From Adineta ricciae (lineage: Eukaryota; Rotifera; Eurotatoria; Adinetida; Adinetidae): a stretch of 64,000 nucleotides of DNA. The stretch covers positions 71,195 to 135,194 of the forward strand of contig CAJNOJ010000238.1 of assembly GCA_905250025.1 (NCBI GenBank). Reading direction: 5' to 3'. Under the pieces are notes generated by a model. The model worked only from the letters and a program-made list of their open reading frames with translations, did no database searches and was not told the origin of the DNA. How positions within the stretch are numbered: position 1 is the first letter of the stretch; the number at the start of each line of letters is the position of its first letter. This document shows positions 1-11,671 of the stretch, piece by piece. The position numbers were made by a program, and so were the translations under genes.

Positions 1-594
1 AGCGAAATGTTTCTCATGTTAGATAAAGAAACATCAAAGATCGGTAGGATCGAAAGATTTATCATTCTCTAGTGTTATTCCATCGCTTTAGTAATGTTCT
101 ATACATTTACAACTGCTTCAAATCATCAAATTAGTTTAACAGGTCTTCATTTAATGCCAATTGCGTCTTCTAATGAGAAACTCATGTACATTGCCGCTCG
201 TAATATTCAATTAGGTGATCAATTTTACGTGTCAATCAACAATCGACTCGAAACATCGCCAGTTGTAAATATTACAAAGGAACTTAAACAAGGATACTTT
301 GCTCCATTAACAATGACCGGTAAACTCGAATTAGGTTCGATTTCTCTCGTTTAGTTTTCTCTTCAAGGAACCATATTGGTCAATAATATCTATGCAAGTT
401 GCTTCGCGTCTGTAACAAATCATGAATTAGCTCAGATGTTTATGGCACCATTTCGTTGGTATTATCAATTGATGAGATACACGACTGTAACTGATCCATT
501 CGATAATAACCATTCCGATGGAATTCATTGGTTCGTTAAACTTATTTATGAGTTTATGAGTTTTCTTCGACCATCAGGTTTGCAAGTTTCATAA
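1..594 (+). CDS. Hedgehog-type Hint (hog) domain protein, 3' end
   Basis: Only the 3' part is in the window; the gene enters from the left in frame 1. Exons 1-43, 92-319 and 368-594 join through two 48-bp GT-AG introns into 165 residues plus stop. The reading shows a Hint/hog fold: TASNHQISLTGLHL (the T-x-x-H motif of autoprocessing domains), then AARNIQLGDQFYV, and near the end GTILVNNIYASCFASV, matching the G-T-L-x-V-x-x-x-x-A-S-C-Y/F-A signature of hedgehog C-terminal domains. In that family the domain cleaves itself and transfers a sterol to the N-terminal signal. The N-terminal half, including the catalytic Cys, lies outside, so whether a hedge, warthog-like or other ectodomain precedes it cannot be seen. 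An AATAAA follows at 676-681. The family call is firm; the full architecture is unknown. Confidence 0.85.
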
Positions 595-675
595 ACAGTT
601 TCATTTATTTTTTATTATCATATCCACATGTGTTTTGATTCGTATATTGTAATTCACGCTTCTCTCTGCTTTTTC

Positions 676-681
676 AATAAA
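676..681 (+). other. Poly(A) signal AATAAA of the Hint-domain gene
   Basis: Canonical AATAAA 82 bp after the stop codon of the Hint gene. The rest of 595-1000 shows no supported gene and is read as 3' UTR and promoter of the next gene. Confidence 0.5.
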
Positions 682-1000
682 AACAAATCTGTCGACTTGA
701 GAATACTCATTCGATTCTTGGTTTTGTAACTTAAGCATCGAAATGGGTATTCGTCAACATATGACTGAAGTTCTCAAGATTATCTTGATACTTTCCTGAA
801 TATCGACGTAAAAACGATGCCGAATAAACTTTGGATATGTTTGAAAGTATTCATCTTTCGATGGACAAATGTTCTGATAAAGAAGTGTAGTGTCAAAAGT
901 TACGTTGCGTTTTTTGTGCCTCGTTATCTGACTTACAGTACGAAAAAAGCACTTTTATTAATCATTATTTCTTGGTGAAGGTTAAAGAGCAGACAAAGTT

Positions 1001-1764
1001 ATGGTCTCCAAACTCAGTAGTTCGTCCGATCCGATCGATCGGTATATTTTTGAACATTCTATTCGTTTAACTGATGAACAAAATGAGATCATTCAGTACA
1101 CATCAACTCTTCCAGGTTTGGTACCCATCGTTCTAAAAAGAACTGTTTCTCTTTTTTCTTGATATAGGTCGGTTACCACACATGCTCGGCTCCGTCGACG
1201 AAGCGCAGTTTTTTCAACTTATTATTCAATCTATGGAATGCAAACGATGCAGTAAGATTGTCTTTTATCCTCCTTGTAAACCTGACCTTTCCGATTGTAG
1301 TTGAAATTGGAACATTTACTGGTTATACCGCATTGGCTATCGCATCGGTTCTTCCATCTGATGGTCATCTATTCACGTGTGATATAGATGATCAATATAT
1401 TCGAAAAGATATCTGGAAGAAGACTGGTGTAGACGAGAAAATCACTGTAAAACTTGGACCAGCGGTTGATTCACTGAAAACCTTATTGGAAGAAAATGGT
1501 CCGGGATCATTTGATTTCATCTTTATCGATGCTGACAAAGTGAATTACTTGGAATATTATCAGTTAGCTGTAGAATTAGTTCGTGTGAATGGTTTGATTG
1601 CAATTGACAATACACTTTGGGGTGGAAAAGTCATCGATGAAACAAATACCAGTAAAGAAACAGAAGCCATTCGAAAAATCAATAACTTTGTACGAGATGA
1701 TCCACGAGTCGACATTAGCTTTCTTCGCCTTGGCGACGGGACAACACTATGTCGAAAAAAATAA
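1001..1764 (+). CDS. Class I SAM-dependent O-methyltransferase (COMT/CCoAOMT-like)
   Basis: Exons 1001-1115, 1168-1251 and 1301-1764 (introns 52 and 49 bp) give 220 residues, the usual length for cation-dependent O-methyltransferases (Methyltransf_3 family). The SAM-binding motif I is IEIGTFTGYTALA (about 67-79). The metal-binding residues expected in this family are present: D143 in FIFIDADK, then D169-N170 in AIDNTLWGGK. The protein ends TTLCRKK, like bacterial and animal COMTD1-type enzymes. Reaction (family knowledge): transfer of a methyl group from SAM to a catechol or phenolic hydroxyl. There is no signal peptide or N-terminal membrane segment, unlike vertebrate COMTD1, so it is probably cytosolic. 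ATG 1001 is chosen because it opens the frame that splices into the conserved core. The substrate is unknown. Confidence 0.9.
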
Positions 1765-2018
1765 AAGAATCGATTTCAAATCGATGACAGGAGCATTCCT
1801 TCGTGTTTTTCTATTTTCATTGTCTTAATGGTAACGTTTGTTTTCAAATAGCACATTTCAGACTAAAGAGCGAAGAACAGTAAACTGACGCGGTTACCAA
1901 AATGTATTTGCCACTGAAAATAATTTTGAGGGTGCGGATGGACATAAACTACGTTGTATTATTTTTGCCTAAAAGCAACTTTTCATCTTAGTAATCCCTC
2001 CAACTAATTTCACACTTC

Positions 2019-2770
2019 GTGCGTTTTGTTGCTACGACAAGACAGAAAAAGTGTGTAGGACATTTCGACAGCGTCAATGAATCATCAGATTCCATCACGA
2101 CAGATACAGTTGAAACAAAACATGGCTTTGCTAGCGTTTCTCTTTTAGTTGCAGACTCAGTCACATCCTGCGAAAAACATAACATCATCACGACAAGTAC
2201 ACGTCAATATGAATCAAGTTCGCCGGTTATATTACCTGGCGCCATTTCTGCTCCCGGATTCAATACTTCAGCTGGTACTATCGATGACGACAGTATTGTT
2301 ATCACTCTTCACGTGAATATCAGTTTGTGGAAATATACAACTAATACTGTTGTTGTCAGAACGAATGAAGTGCGTTGTTCTTTCAATATCAAGTAAATAT
2401 TTATCGAAATTTAGGTTATTCGTTTGAGTACTTGTTCGACTATTTAGACGAATACGAATTTAGCAAGCAGTACTTTTGGTGGACCAGTGGTTTTCGGATA
2501 TTGGTATGACCTTGTTATTGCCATTTGAGTGTACCAACGCAATATTACCGTTTCCAAATCATTTCCTACAAAAATTAATCAAATGTCGTCAATTTTTCCT
2601 ATTTCAATGCGTTTAGCGAAAGCACATCTGCAACGATCGATGTCCAAGGTACGTAGCTCAACATTTACTGATGATTCATCTAATAATGTTTTTCTCTTAA
2701 TAAAAATAGCATCGTCTTCAAGCCCGGAGATACTTTACTCGTAGAATGTGGCAAATACCGTGTCGTATAA
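2019..2770 (+). pseudogene. Possible decayed coding region, unrecognised
   Basis: Between the methyltransferase and the hydrolase lie short open stretches on the plus strand that do not join into one gene by eye: an open frame 2019-2396, a short transporter-like phrase FGGPVVFGYWYDL around 2472-2512 followed by a stop, an open frame 2529-2744, and a phrase FKPGDTLLVECGKYRVV ending about 2770. The last resembles the end of TrkA-C-like domains in some ion/anion transporters, but this is a weak impression from short motifs. The frames are broken by stops without convincing splice sites, so either a multi-exon gene was missed or this is a remnant. No function is claimed. From 2771 to 3289 nothing is supported. 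Confidence 0.22.
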
Positions 2771-3289
2771 AACATCAATAGTTTTCGATACAACTGCTGG
2801 GACATTTTCTGGTTAAAAGGCGATGCACTCTACAATTTATTTGTGTCTTTAAACATAATAAATAACGTTGAAATGGCGCTTGGACTATAGCGAGAATTTG
2901 ACATAGATATAAATGCGGAAACTTCGGATTTCACGTGTGAGAGTGAGAGCGTCAGGTAGTGATCAGATGATGCTGCGTAGAAATAGAAAGTTTCAGCTCA
3001 ATCTGATTGTTCTACCGAAAGTTATCGTGTAAACGGACGGACGGAGGGTCGCACTCATCTGATCTTAGTAATGACTCACTTTTTGGGTACATGGAAAAAA
3101 GACCTGTGCTTACCTTGAATATTATATTTCTTGGCGCATGTTATCAAAGTATGATTCATCAATAATATTTACCGTAGGATATATTCTTTCGATTATTCAC
3201 TCTGTTAACAACACATAGTAACTTTGACAAACAGAATGATATTATATTAAGCTTGTGTCGATGAAAAATTTGTTCGAGATACGATCAAC

Positions 3290-5251
3290 ATGAATCTGAA
3301 ATGGTATTTAATGAGTATAATAATTTTCATTGGTAAGTACATTCATTGTCAAACATGTACATCTTTGAATGCATGGCCAATCGTGAACACAAATTGGTCA
3401 AGCTGTCCGATCCTTTCTGATGGAGTAATTTGTTCTAATTATTATTTTATTTACAAGAAGTGTCACTTTTCAGACATTAACCACAAATAATGTCTATGCT
3501 GAATGCATGTTTTTAACTGTTCCGATCGATTGGAATTCCAACAACCTAACAACATGTAGTTCAACCATCGAAATCTTCGTTAAACGCTATTTTGTATCTG
3601 GACATCAAAATACATCTCATCATTTATGGCGAATTCCAGGTTAGTCATTTGAATCTCTCCGGAAACCTCAGTGTAACGTTCTCCATCTGTAGGTGGTGGT
3701 GGAATTCCAATTTCCACCTTAGAATTCGAGGCCATGAGCGTTGTCAGTGCACTAAGTGGTTCCGTTTCAATTTACATGACAGACAAACGTGGCGTTGGTC
3801 GTAGCAGTTTATTAGAATGTCCGAAATCAATCGTCGCAAATCTTACAAATTGTCTACCATTCATCGAGCAAAATCAGTATCGACTAAAGCACAACACATA
3901 TACCAATACTGCATATGATTTAGAATATGTGCTGAATGTGATTATGGGTAAAAATCGTGAAAACATCCAACGGAATCAACGCGTCATTTTAATGCCATCA
4001 AGTCAAGGAACTTATCTTGTTCAACGATATCTTCTCGTTACTGAAAATGCTGAACAAGTCGATGCAGTTATCTTCGATTCAATATTACCGACCGACGCAA
4101 CTATATTAACTCACGGCGATAAACATTTAAATTACGTTTTCTTAGATTTATTCGGACGCTGTGCACAAAATCAACAAGACTGCGCAAAATATTTCGAAGA
4201 TGAAAATCCTCTCCGAGCTTTATACTCTTACAAAATGAACGAAGATCTACTCGATCAATCATCCTGTCTCTATTTATTAAACACCAGTACAACCGAACTT
4301 GCGAATAAAGTAAGAGACAACGAACGAACGAAATGAAAAATGAGATCTGATATGTTTAGATGTCGTTTATGTTATATCCACAAACGATGCCACTATTACC
4401 AGCATTGATCTTTCGAATCAATCGATGCAATGACAATGATCAACGCGTGTTGAAACATTTTCTCAATGCTACCCAACCACCGCAACAAGATGGAGCTGAA
4501 GGCTTTTCGATTTTAGTTGAGATCAATAACAATCTGGCCGAATTGTGGTCTTCATTGGATACGTCGAAGGGAAATGATTCTTCTTGTGAATATTTGAAAG
4601 GAATATCAATGAATACGTTTGCTTCTACACACGTTATGCCAGATACTTACTGTCCAATTCAACAAACTGGACGACTAGGATATCCAACCGATAAATTCTA
4701 TCGAAAATATCCAACGAAAAAAACTCAATTACCCGTTTTATTGTTACACGGTAGAACTAAACAATTCGATCTTATTTCTGTTAAATAGATCTTTTTTGAA
4801 TAGGTGATATGGATCAAGCATTACCTGTTTCGATTCCTCGACATTTTGCTAAACAGTACTCACGCGTGAACTCGAAATTCACTTATATTGAACTTCCACG
4901 AACTGGACATACGCCTACAAGTAACTCATTCTAGTTTTATAGAACAAATGAGCATTTTGTAATCTTATAGGCGCCTCACCGACATCAGACGAAGCAGTTA
5001 TTTGTGGCTGGAATCTGGCTATAACGTTTATCCAATCCGAAACGTTCGAAGCTGACCGTTCGTGTTTGAAAAAGATCAACGAAATTGATTTTGGTGGAAA
5101 GACGAGCAGTACAAAACAAGTAGCAGTGCAATATTTTGGAACTGATGATATTTGGGATGTTGACAAATCAAGTCGAGGAAATACAATGGAAATAACGGTT
5201 TTGTCTTATGTATTTGGAATCATCTTCATTGTCATTAAACATAATGAATGA
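3290..5251 (+). CDS. Secreted S33-type alpha/beta hydrolase (tripeptidyl aminopeptidase-like)
   Basis: Six exons (3290-3424, 3474-3639, 3693-4309, 4360-4750, 4804-4920, 4971-5251) with introns of 49-53 bp encode 568 residues. A signal peptide covers about residues 1-20. Exon 2 carries the family phrase FLTVPIDW, exon 3 opens with GGGGIPI (equivalent of the oxyanion GGPG loop) and contains YMTDKRGVGRS. The catalytic triad can be read: Ser204 in PSSQGTYLVQRY, Asp440 in HGDMDQALP, His472 in RTGHTPTS. The nucleophile elbow has Pro where the first Gly of G-x-S-x-G is expected. A hydrophobic segment close to the C-terminus (TVLSYVFGIIFIVI) could be a membrane anchor. Family members remove peptides from N-termini in secretory or extracellular spaces. 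The peptidase function of this copy is inferred. Confidence 0.85.
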
Positions 5252-6435
5252 GAAATTTTTTCTCGCTTAAGAACATGTTCGTTGAAACGAAATATAAATT
5301 TCTTCTCCATCGATATTTCATCGTGCGATACAATCGTATTTTTCTTTGCTAAGAGCTTAGATAGTTGAATGGTTTCTGAGCTATTTCATCATGGTAATTC
5401 AAGAGATTCAAGTAACGTTTGATTTGTCATTTCTTTGCTCTTGCGAAATTAGAAATCTGTTGTGTGAATTTGTATATAATATCAAAGATAGAAGCAAATG
5501 AGCAAAAAATCTCAGTTCGATCTTATGTTTGAGCACTCATCAGATTCTCAATCCAATGGATCAACACTAATGGCCTTGACAATCTTCTTGTGAACGTCAA
5601 AGTTTGTACATTCAATTCTCATTTGGAAAACGAAGAAAGGATTTCGACATCAAAATAGTTTTGACTTCGTTAGCTGTATTAGTCTGGTCATTTGTCTGGA
5701 TATGTGTTTGACAGCATGAATGCACTTTTGGAGGGCCGACAGTACTTGGTTATTGCCCAATGATACCTCTCAAACAATGTCTTATGTTGTTAGTGGAATA
5801 GCACTACGAATCGAACCGCGACAATTGAATTTTACGAAAGTTACTTCAGTTCATCAACACAATACTCTGGTTTTCAAATCATCTTCGCGGAAAGTCAGCT
5901 GAACATCATAAAGCATATTTATTCTAATACGTGTTTGACCGAGGTGCATCTGCAAGAATAGATTTAAGTTGAGATTCGCTTTTCTATTTTGCTACAATCC
6001 TCAGGATTAGTGGTAGTTTATTTATACAATGTAGTAAATGCAGAATCAAATAGTATGATTTTAGGATTTCGTGGTTGAAAAGAAACACACAACTGAACGC
6101 TATGTTGTTGTTTTTTCTCATAATTTCTCGTTAAAATGAATAAGATACAAAATTGAATGCATTAGTCGAAAGAATACAGCCTTTTAAAGCATACTCATCT
6201 TATGACAAATATATGAGACAATTTGACGTTGTAATCTTCATGTATTCACGTACTATAAAGAACGAAAAGGACGATAGCATACAACTTTCTATTAAAAGAA
6301 TACAAAAACACGTGTCACTTTTGCATGCGTTCTCTTTTTTCACCTCGTTTATTCTGTTGCATATATATTTGACTTGTTTTTCTCTTTTTTACATTCGTGG
6401 ACGTTACAACACAGTTCATTTCATTCGACAGGAAA
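5252..6435. other. Intergenic region, no gene supported
   Basis: About 1.2 kb, AT-rich, between the S33 hydrolase and MGST genes. Short open frames occur (for example 5720-5902 and 6153-6461), but they lack recognisable motifs or codon pattern. The last 100-200 bp are presumably the MGST promoter and 5' UTR. Confidence 0.4.
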
Positions 6436-7012
6436 ATGTCGGCGCTTTATACATTAACTAACCCAGTTTTTCGCTCGTTTTTATTCTATGCCGTGGCATC
6501 AGTTCTCAAGATGATGGCCATGTCATTACTAACCAGTCGGCAGCGATTCCGAAAAGGTGTAAGTAATCAAATATTCTGAAGAAAAGAACACAAAAAAATT
6601 GGTTTTCATTTCTTACAAGGCTTTTGCTAATCCCGAAGATATTCGTCCAAGTAAAGGCAAGAAGATCGAGCCAACGTTTTCCGATCCCGATGTTGAACGT
6701 GTTCGCCGTAATCATCTGAACGATATCGAAAACATTGTTCCATTTGTTCTTATTGGATTCTGCTATATTGCCTGTAATCCAGCTATCAGCACAGCATTGT
6801 GGCATTTTCGAGTGTTTTTCTTCTCGCGACTTTTTCACACATTTGCCTATCAGGTTGTACTGCAGATTGTCTACAACATCCGATTTTATTGCTCGTCTTT
6901 TTTTTTCACTTTCTAGATCCCATTCCCACAGCCAAGTCGAGCTTTGGGTTTCATGGTCGGACTTGTTGCCACATTATCAATGGCCGTACAGATCCTACTT
7001 CAAGTTTATTAG
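6436..7012 (+). CDS. Microsomal glutathione S-transferase 1-like (MAPEG family)
   Basis: Exons 6436-6558, 6620-6853 and 6917-7012 (introns 61 and 63 bp) encode 150 residues, close to the 155 of animal MGST1. Family features: an N-terminal membrane helix, the loop FANPEDIRPSKGKK, then VERVRRNHLNDIENIVPF (the R-x-x-x-H-x-N-D-x-E-N-I MAPEG core), a helix ending ALWHFRVFFFSRLFHTFAY, and the C-terminal PQPSRALGF followed by a last helix. It should be an endoplasmic reticulum or outer mitochondrial membrane trimer that conjugates glutathione to electrophiles and reduces lipid peroxides. The first donor is placed at GTAAGT (6559) because only that site keeps the next exon in frame. All core residues are intact. 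Confidence 0.93.
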
Positions 7013-8349
7013 ACAATCTTTAGTTTGATGATTTCCTATGTTTTTAGTTTTTTTCAAGACATCGTTTACATGTTTCATGCTAAAGGATCATTTTAGAGTG
7101 ATTCATGGACGATAATTACTTCCATCTATATAATATAATACACATATCAATAGATCACGGTTTTTCTTTATGCAAAATGTTTCTCTAATCTGTCATGACT
7201 TGATGAAAAGACACGTATTCTTATACTTTAACAGCATATCCTTCATTAAGATTTAATTTATCGCAGCGCTAACTATCGCTATCCTTTAGTAAATCATGTT
7301 TACAATGAATCTTCAAGTAGAACAAACTTTTTGCCTGGTGATTGACGCAAAGAAAAGTTTCATTTTCATCTCATAGTTTTCTCTTCACATACGCATACTT
7401 ATCATCTTCTCCTTTTAATTTCGCTCTGTTAAAAAAAATCAAACCATTCACATTGTCATTTATCAAAAATTGAACGATCTGACTCGATTGAATTGCATAC
7501 GTATTCTCGATATCAAGTATAAGCATATCGCTCGAACAGAAAAACTTGCCAGTACTTATTTAGATCTTTACCAAACAATGCAGTAGGTAGCTCCATCGCA
7601 GATGTATTGATGCTAGAATGACCTTGTGTAAACTATTCCTCTTGTTCAATATGACGGTGTTAGACTCAGTGGCGAAAGAGACAACGTATCAAAGTCACGC
7701 ACTAAAAATGAATACTGTAAAACTAAGATTGCATTTTCTTGATCAATATTCAACGTCTTATGAACTTGTAGACTCGCACTATGCTTAATTTGAAATATAA
7801 CCAGGTTGATATGTATGTACTCATGCATCTGATCAATGAGTTACAACAGGACAAAGTAACGAGAAAAAGTTTTGCTTATTGCTTCGAGAATTTTACCATG
7901 TGTAGATGTTAGCTACGCTTAAACTGATTCATAACAATGTTCATCCTCTAGAATTGCATTATCTTATTAAACTATTAGGAAAAAATACATTGCGACTATA
8001 GAATTTCCTAATCGTATCAATCCACTTTTAAATATAGACACTTACAACATTAGATCTCAATCGAAACTGTATTGATCTATGACAGTTTAACAAATTGAGT
8101 GACGAAATACCGTGACATTATTCGTCAAAATGATATTTCGATTTATCGCGATGGGATCTATGATCGTACAAGTTCAACATAAAGTTTATTCAATAAATCT
8201 TGACGAATTCTTTATTTATGCGATTGAGCATACGAGTATGAATACAATAGTTGTACACGGCATGACAGTAGAGTATATTGAAACAACATTGAAAGAGGAA
8301 GGAAAATTTGACAAACAAACGATAATAAAGAACGTACAGTGAATATCTT
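7013..8349. other. Intergenic region, no gene supported
   Basis: About 1.3 kb between the 3' ends of the MGST gene (plus) and the LRR gene (minus). An open frame at 8112-8342 (76 codons) has no recognisable motif, and I do not call it. Confidence 0.4.
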
Positions 8350-9459
8350 TCATTCAGAAAATATCAATTTTCTTTTTCTTTTTCTCGTATTTGATTGTTT
8401 CAGTTCTTGTAAAATTTCATCCGACATACTACAATGTTGTATAGAAAGTTCTTTCAATGTTTCATTTTGCATAACAATATTCAACAAGGCTTCCAACGAT
8501 TGATCAGTGATGAATTTATTGAATGAAATATCCAATTTTTCCAATGTCGAACACATAAAATCTGTATTGATGCCACAGAGAACATCAGCTAACAGTCGAA
8601 CACCATAATCCGTAATACCTGTTTGTGGTAAAGCCAGAAGAGTTAAACAATGGTTGATTTCTAAGTAACGAATTAACTCTACAACAGCTGAATCACCTAC
8701 ATTAGAATTGTTTGCTAGAGAAAGAAATTTCAGGTTGGTTTTTGTGAGAAGTAGCTCTTCAACAAGCATTTTTACTCCAGCAGACGAGATGAAATTATTG
8801 CGAAGGATCAATCCGGTGCAGTGCTTTCGTTGATTGTAGAATATTTGTTGAATAATCAATGATAAATCATTGTCGATTAAGTTCATCGAGGATAAATTAA
8901 GGATTCCAGTCATGTCTAGTTCTTGATCGCCCTTGAGTTTTTCTTCCAAACGCGTCATTTTCTCTTCGACTTCTTCCGACGAGAGTATTCGAGTTCTGAT
9001 AAGATTTTCATTCATCTTTGTTTCGTCGAACTTTGAAAAACGATGTTATTCAATCCATTCAACACGAAACAATCTCTACATTACCGACATGCGTGCCTGA
9101 CGTATTGTAGGTCTCTGAACATTGTGCGGATGTTCGCCGGCGATTTGATCAGATGATATGGATTTAAGATGACATTCATCTACAAAACGAATTGCATTGG
9201 ACATGACTTGAGTGGTTCGCGTGAGAGGAGGTCGATATTTTTTAGGTCTAAAGAAGTTGAATGAACGACATGTAGAAATTCAGAATGAGATTCACTCTTA
9301 CCTGCTTCGTGTGTTTTTCTTATCACGTGAAGAATTGGTTTTGGAATTTCGAGTGCGCGATGTTGTTCGACCGGGACTGATCTCTCGCTCATCTTCCGAC
9401 AAAGCGATTGTTGGTCGTGAAAGATTGTTTGTTAAACTCGTAGAATGTCTGACTTCCAT
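8350..9459 (-). CDS. Leucine-rich repeat protein, ribonuclease-inhibitor type
   Basis: Three exons on the minus strand (9302-9459, 9085-9247, 8350-9030) with two 54-bp introns give 333 residues. The first 110 residues are polar, rich in Ser/Arg/Lys and without a known domain. Then comes a short Glu/Lys helix and an LRR region with units such as CTGLILRNNFISSAGVKML, LKFLSLANNSNVGDSAVVEL and LEKLDISFNKFITDQSLEAL, i.e. about 28-residue L-x-x-L-x-L-x-x-N-x-I units. The tail NTRKRKRKLIF is basic and could serve nuclear import. LRRs of this kind bind proteins; no effector or nucleotide-binding domain is present. Unlike the LRR array at 19.6-28.3 kb, all repeats here share one exon. The partner is unknown. 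Confidence 0.75.
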
Positions 9460-10759
9460 AGTTGTCGCGAGATGAATGTTATTTGTCTAGCAGAAAGAAA
9501 GAGAATTTATCATAGTTTTTCTTTGTTTTCTTGAGAAGAGTACTTTCTTGATTTTCAAGTTTTGACTTCGACTGTTATCGATGTGTATTTAATTGTTGAA
9601 GGAAATTATTAAATCTTTGGCATTTGAAAAGAAACTAATTTATTTGACGCACGAACTCTATTCAAATGGCTTCGTCTGTTGAGTGTTTTCAAATTACAGT
9701 TTTTCTTTCTTTGTATTCATGAAATACTCAATGATTTTCAACGTCTGAACAAAAGGAAGACATCGAGGTGGTTCTGAAAACAAAGTCACATGTTATCAGA
9801 GTCAGTGTCTTATATTACTTTAGTCATCTGATGATGTGCCTGAGGTGATGTAATACTCGTTCAACAAGGAACTGCTCGTGAGACTGACGGCTTGTTATGG
9901 CTATATTCGGTATGATTGCGATGAAGTGATAGGTTTCTATCATGTCACAATGGCTGATCGTATCGCTATCCGTTTAGATTCGATGTGTACTTATTGGTAA
10001 TAGCAGATTGTACTTTTGAAAGCGAGTAAAAGTTTTGGTATGAACATATGTGGGTCTTAAGTGTGCCGGTAGGTCGATTACTGATGACTTTTTCGGACTT
10101 ATTTGAAATATTATTATCTTTTCTCTTGCTATTGCTAAGATCAATGAAAATAAGTTTTGTGAAAAAATAGCATTTGTCACAATCATTTGTAATTAAGAAA
10201 AATGAAATATTTCTCTCGAACTGCACTTTCATGTCTGACCGTTATCGATAAGAAAGCGCTGAAAAGTGAAGTCACTTGATAGCAAACTTATTATCGAAGT
10301 CATACACACATCTTGTCTTTTCCATGAAACGACTGGTCACACCACTGACTCTTGTTGCTACCGCTCAATATTCCCTCAATCTTTTCGTTCCGATGACGAA
10401 TATGCACTTAATGTCGTACACGAAGGTCTTTGCCATCAAGAAAGTTGTTCATGGGTTATCGACGATGGACAATCATGGTGAATTTGCTGCTGTAACAAAC
10501 ATTTATGCAACAAAGGAATTCCCTAATCGCCATCAACAACAGTCTCTGCACCAAACGCTGCATTAACAATAAAAATAACTAATGCTTTATTAACGATGAC
10601 ATTGTGGATTTCTAAAAAAGCTTCTACTATCTATTTGGTTTAGATAAGTTGCTTGTTTGTCATCAAGTCGAACTGTTAACAGTTGAATAGAACTTTATAT
10701 TTGTAGACTTTGATATCGAATGCTTTCGATAATTCCATTGACATGTAAAAAATAAGTGC
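9460..10759. other. Intergenic region, no gene supported
   Basis: About 1.3 kb. It contains overlapping short frames on both strands (9966-10232 minus, 10276-10566 plus) with no family motif, no flanking exons and AT-rich composition. Treated as non-coding. Confidence 0.35.
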
Positions 10760-11671
10760 TTAGAAAAACATAAAATAACCGAAGCATAAACAGAGAAAAA
10801 GAATAAATAAATAAATATGAACATTCATATGAGAACAAATTGAGTTTGAGTCGAGTTTCGGTGCGTTTTTCATTTGAATTTGCCGCGCAGTGACTTCATC
10901 CAATGGTTTCAATTCTTTCTTATCATCAATCTCCATCCAACCGTAAATCTCTGAGATATCTTGAACGTAATAAAGTCCATTTCGATAAGTTACCGGAAGT
11001 TCTCGCGAATAATTCTTCGTCCAATAATTAAAATAATAATTCTGTTCAGCAATTCGAATGGCATTCGGTAAAACGTCAACAATCACCGCGACATGTCCAA
11101 ATGGTGCACCTTTATTGATTGGATAAATCAAATATGACTCATTTGTCGGCGGTGTTGGTGAACCGTTTGGATGATGTTTTAAAGAAAACTGTTTCTTATC
11201 AGCAACTCGTTCGACATATTTTAATTGTGTCCACATGTTATTTGCGCCATCGACACTTTCGAAAACTGAACTCTTACGAAGAAATGTCCAACGACGAGCG
11301 TATTCAACGCATTGCCATTTCAGTCCCATGTAGGTACCGTAGAGATAACTGTCTTCACCGGAATAATACGAATCATTACCGTTGGAATAAGCCGGGACGT
11401 TGGATGATGCAACGCCAACTTTTGCATTGAATGGCGCGAGTTGTTGTTCAGAGACGGATCGTTTTTCTACGAGAAAAATATGAAATTAAAAAACAACAAG
11501 TAGGCTTGGAAAAGATAATCAACCTTTGAAAACTTGTAAATATTGTAGTTTCAAAGAATTCTCACTGATATCGCTATTCAACGATGCACGAGATAATTCT
11601 GTGCATTGAGAATATTGATAAACAACGATTAGTAGACAGGACAGAACGAGAAGTTTCATTAGAAATCGCAT
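10760..11671 (-). CDS. CHAP-domain amidase, glutathionylspermidine amidase-like, membrane-anchored
   Basis: Two exons on the minus strand (11524-11671 and 10760-11466, intron 57 bp) encode 284 residues. The start at 11671 gives a signal peptide MRFLMKLLVLSCLLIVVY; upstream in-frame ATG at 11734 is less signal-like. The core is a CHAP (Cys-His amidohydrolase) domain: catalytic Cys102 in LKWQCVEYARRW, His174 in PFGHVAVIVDV, and Glu190 in IRIAEQNY, then GLYYV and a final IYGWMEID. These motifs match the amidase half of bacterial and trypanosomatid glutathionylspermidine synthetase/amidase more closely than phage lysins. A hydrophobic C-terminus (about 265-284) suggests a membrane or GPI anchor. 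Its likely reaction is hydrolysis of a glutathione-polyamine or gamma-Glu peptide amide outside the cytosol. The substrate is inferred. The gene may have been acquired horizontally, though it carries a native-size intron. Confidence 0.85.

Noticed and set aside
8112-8342. 76-codon plus frame just before the LRR gene's 3' end
   Set aside because: Methionine- and isoleucine-rich without motif, no splice partner; could be real but cannot be supported.
10276-10566. 96-codon plus frame
   Set aside because: No motif; start and end do not match splice sites of neighbouring genes; a chance frame is the simplest reading.
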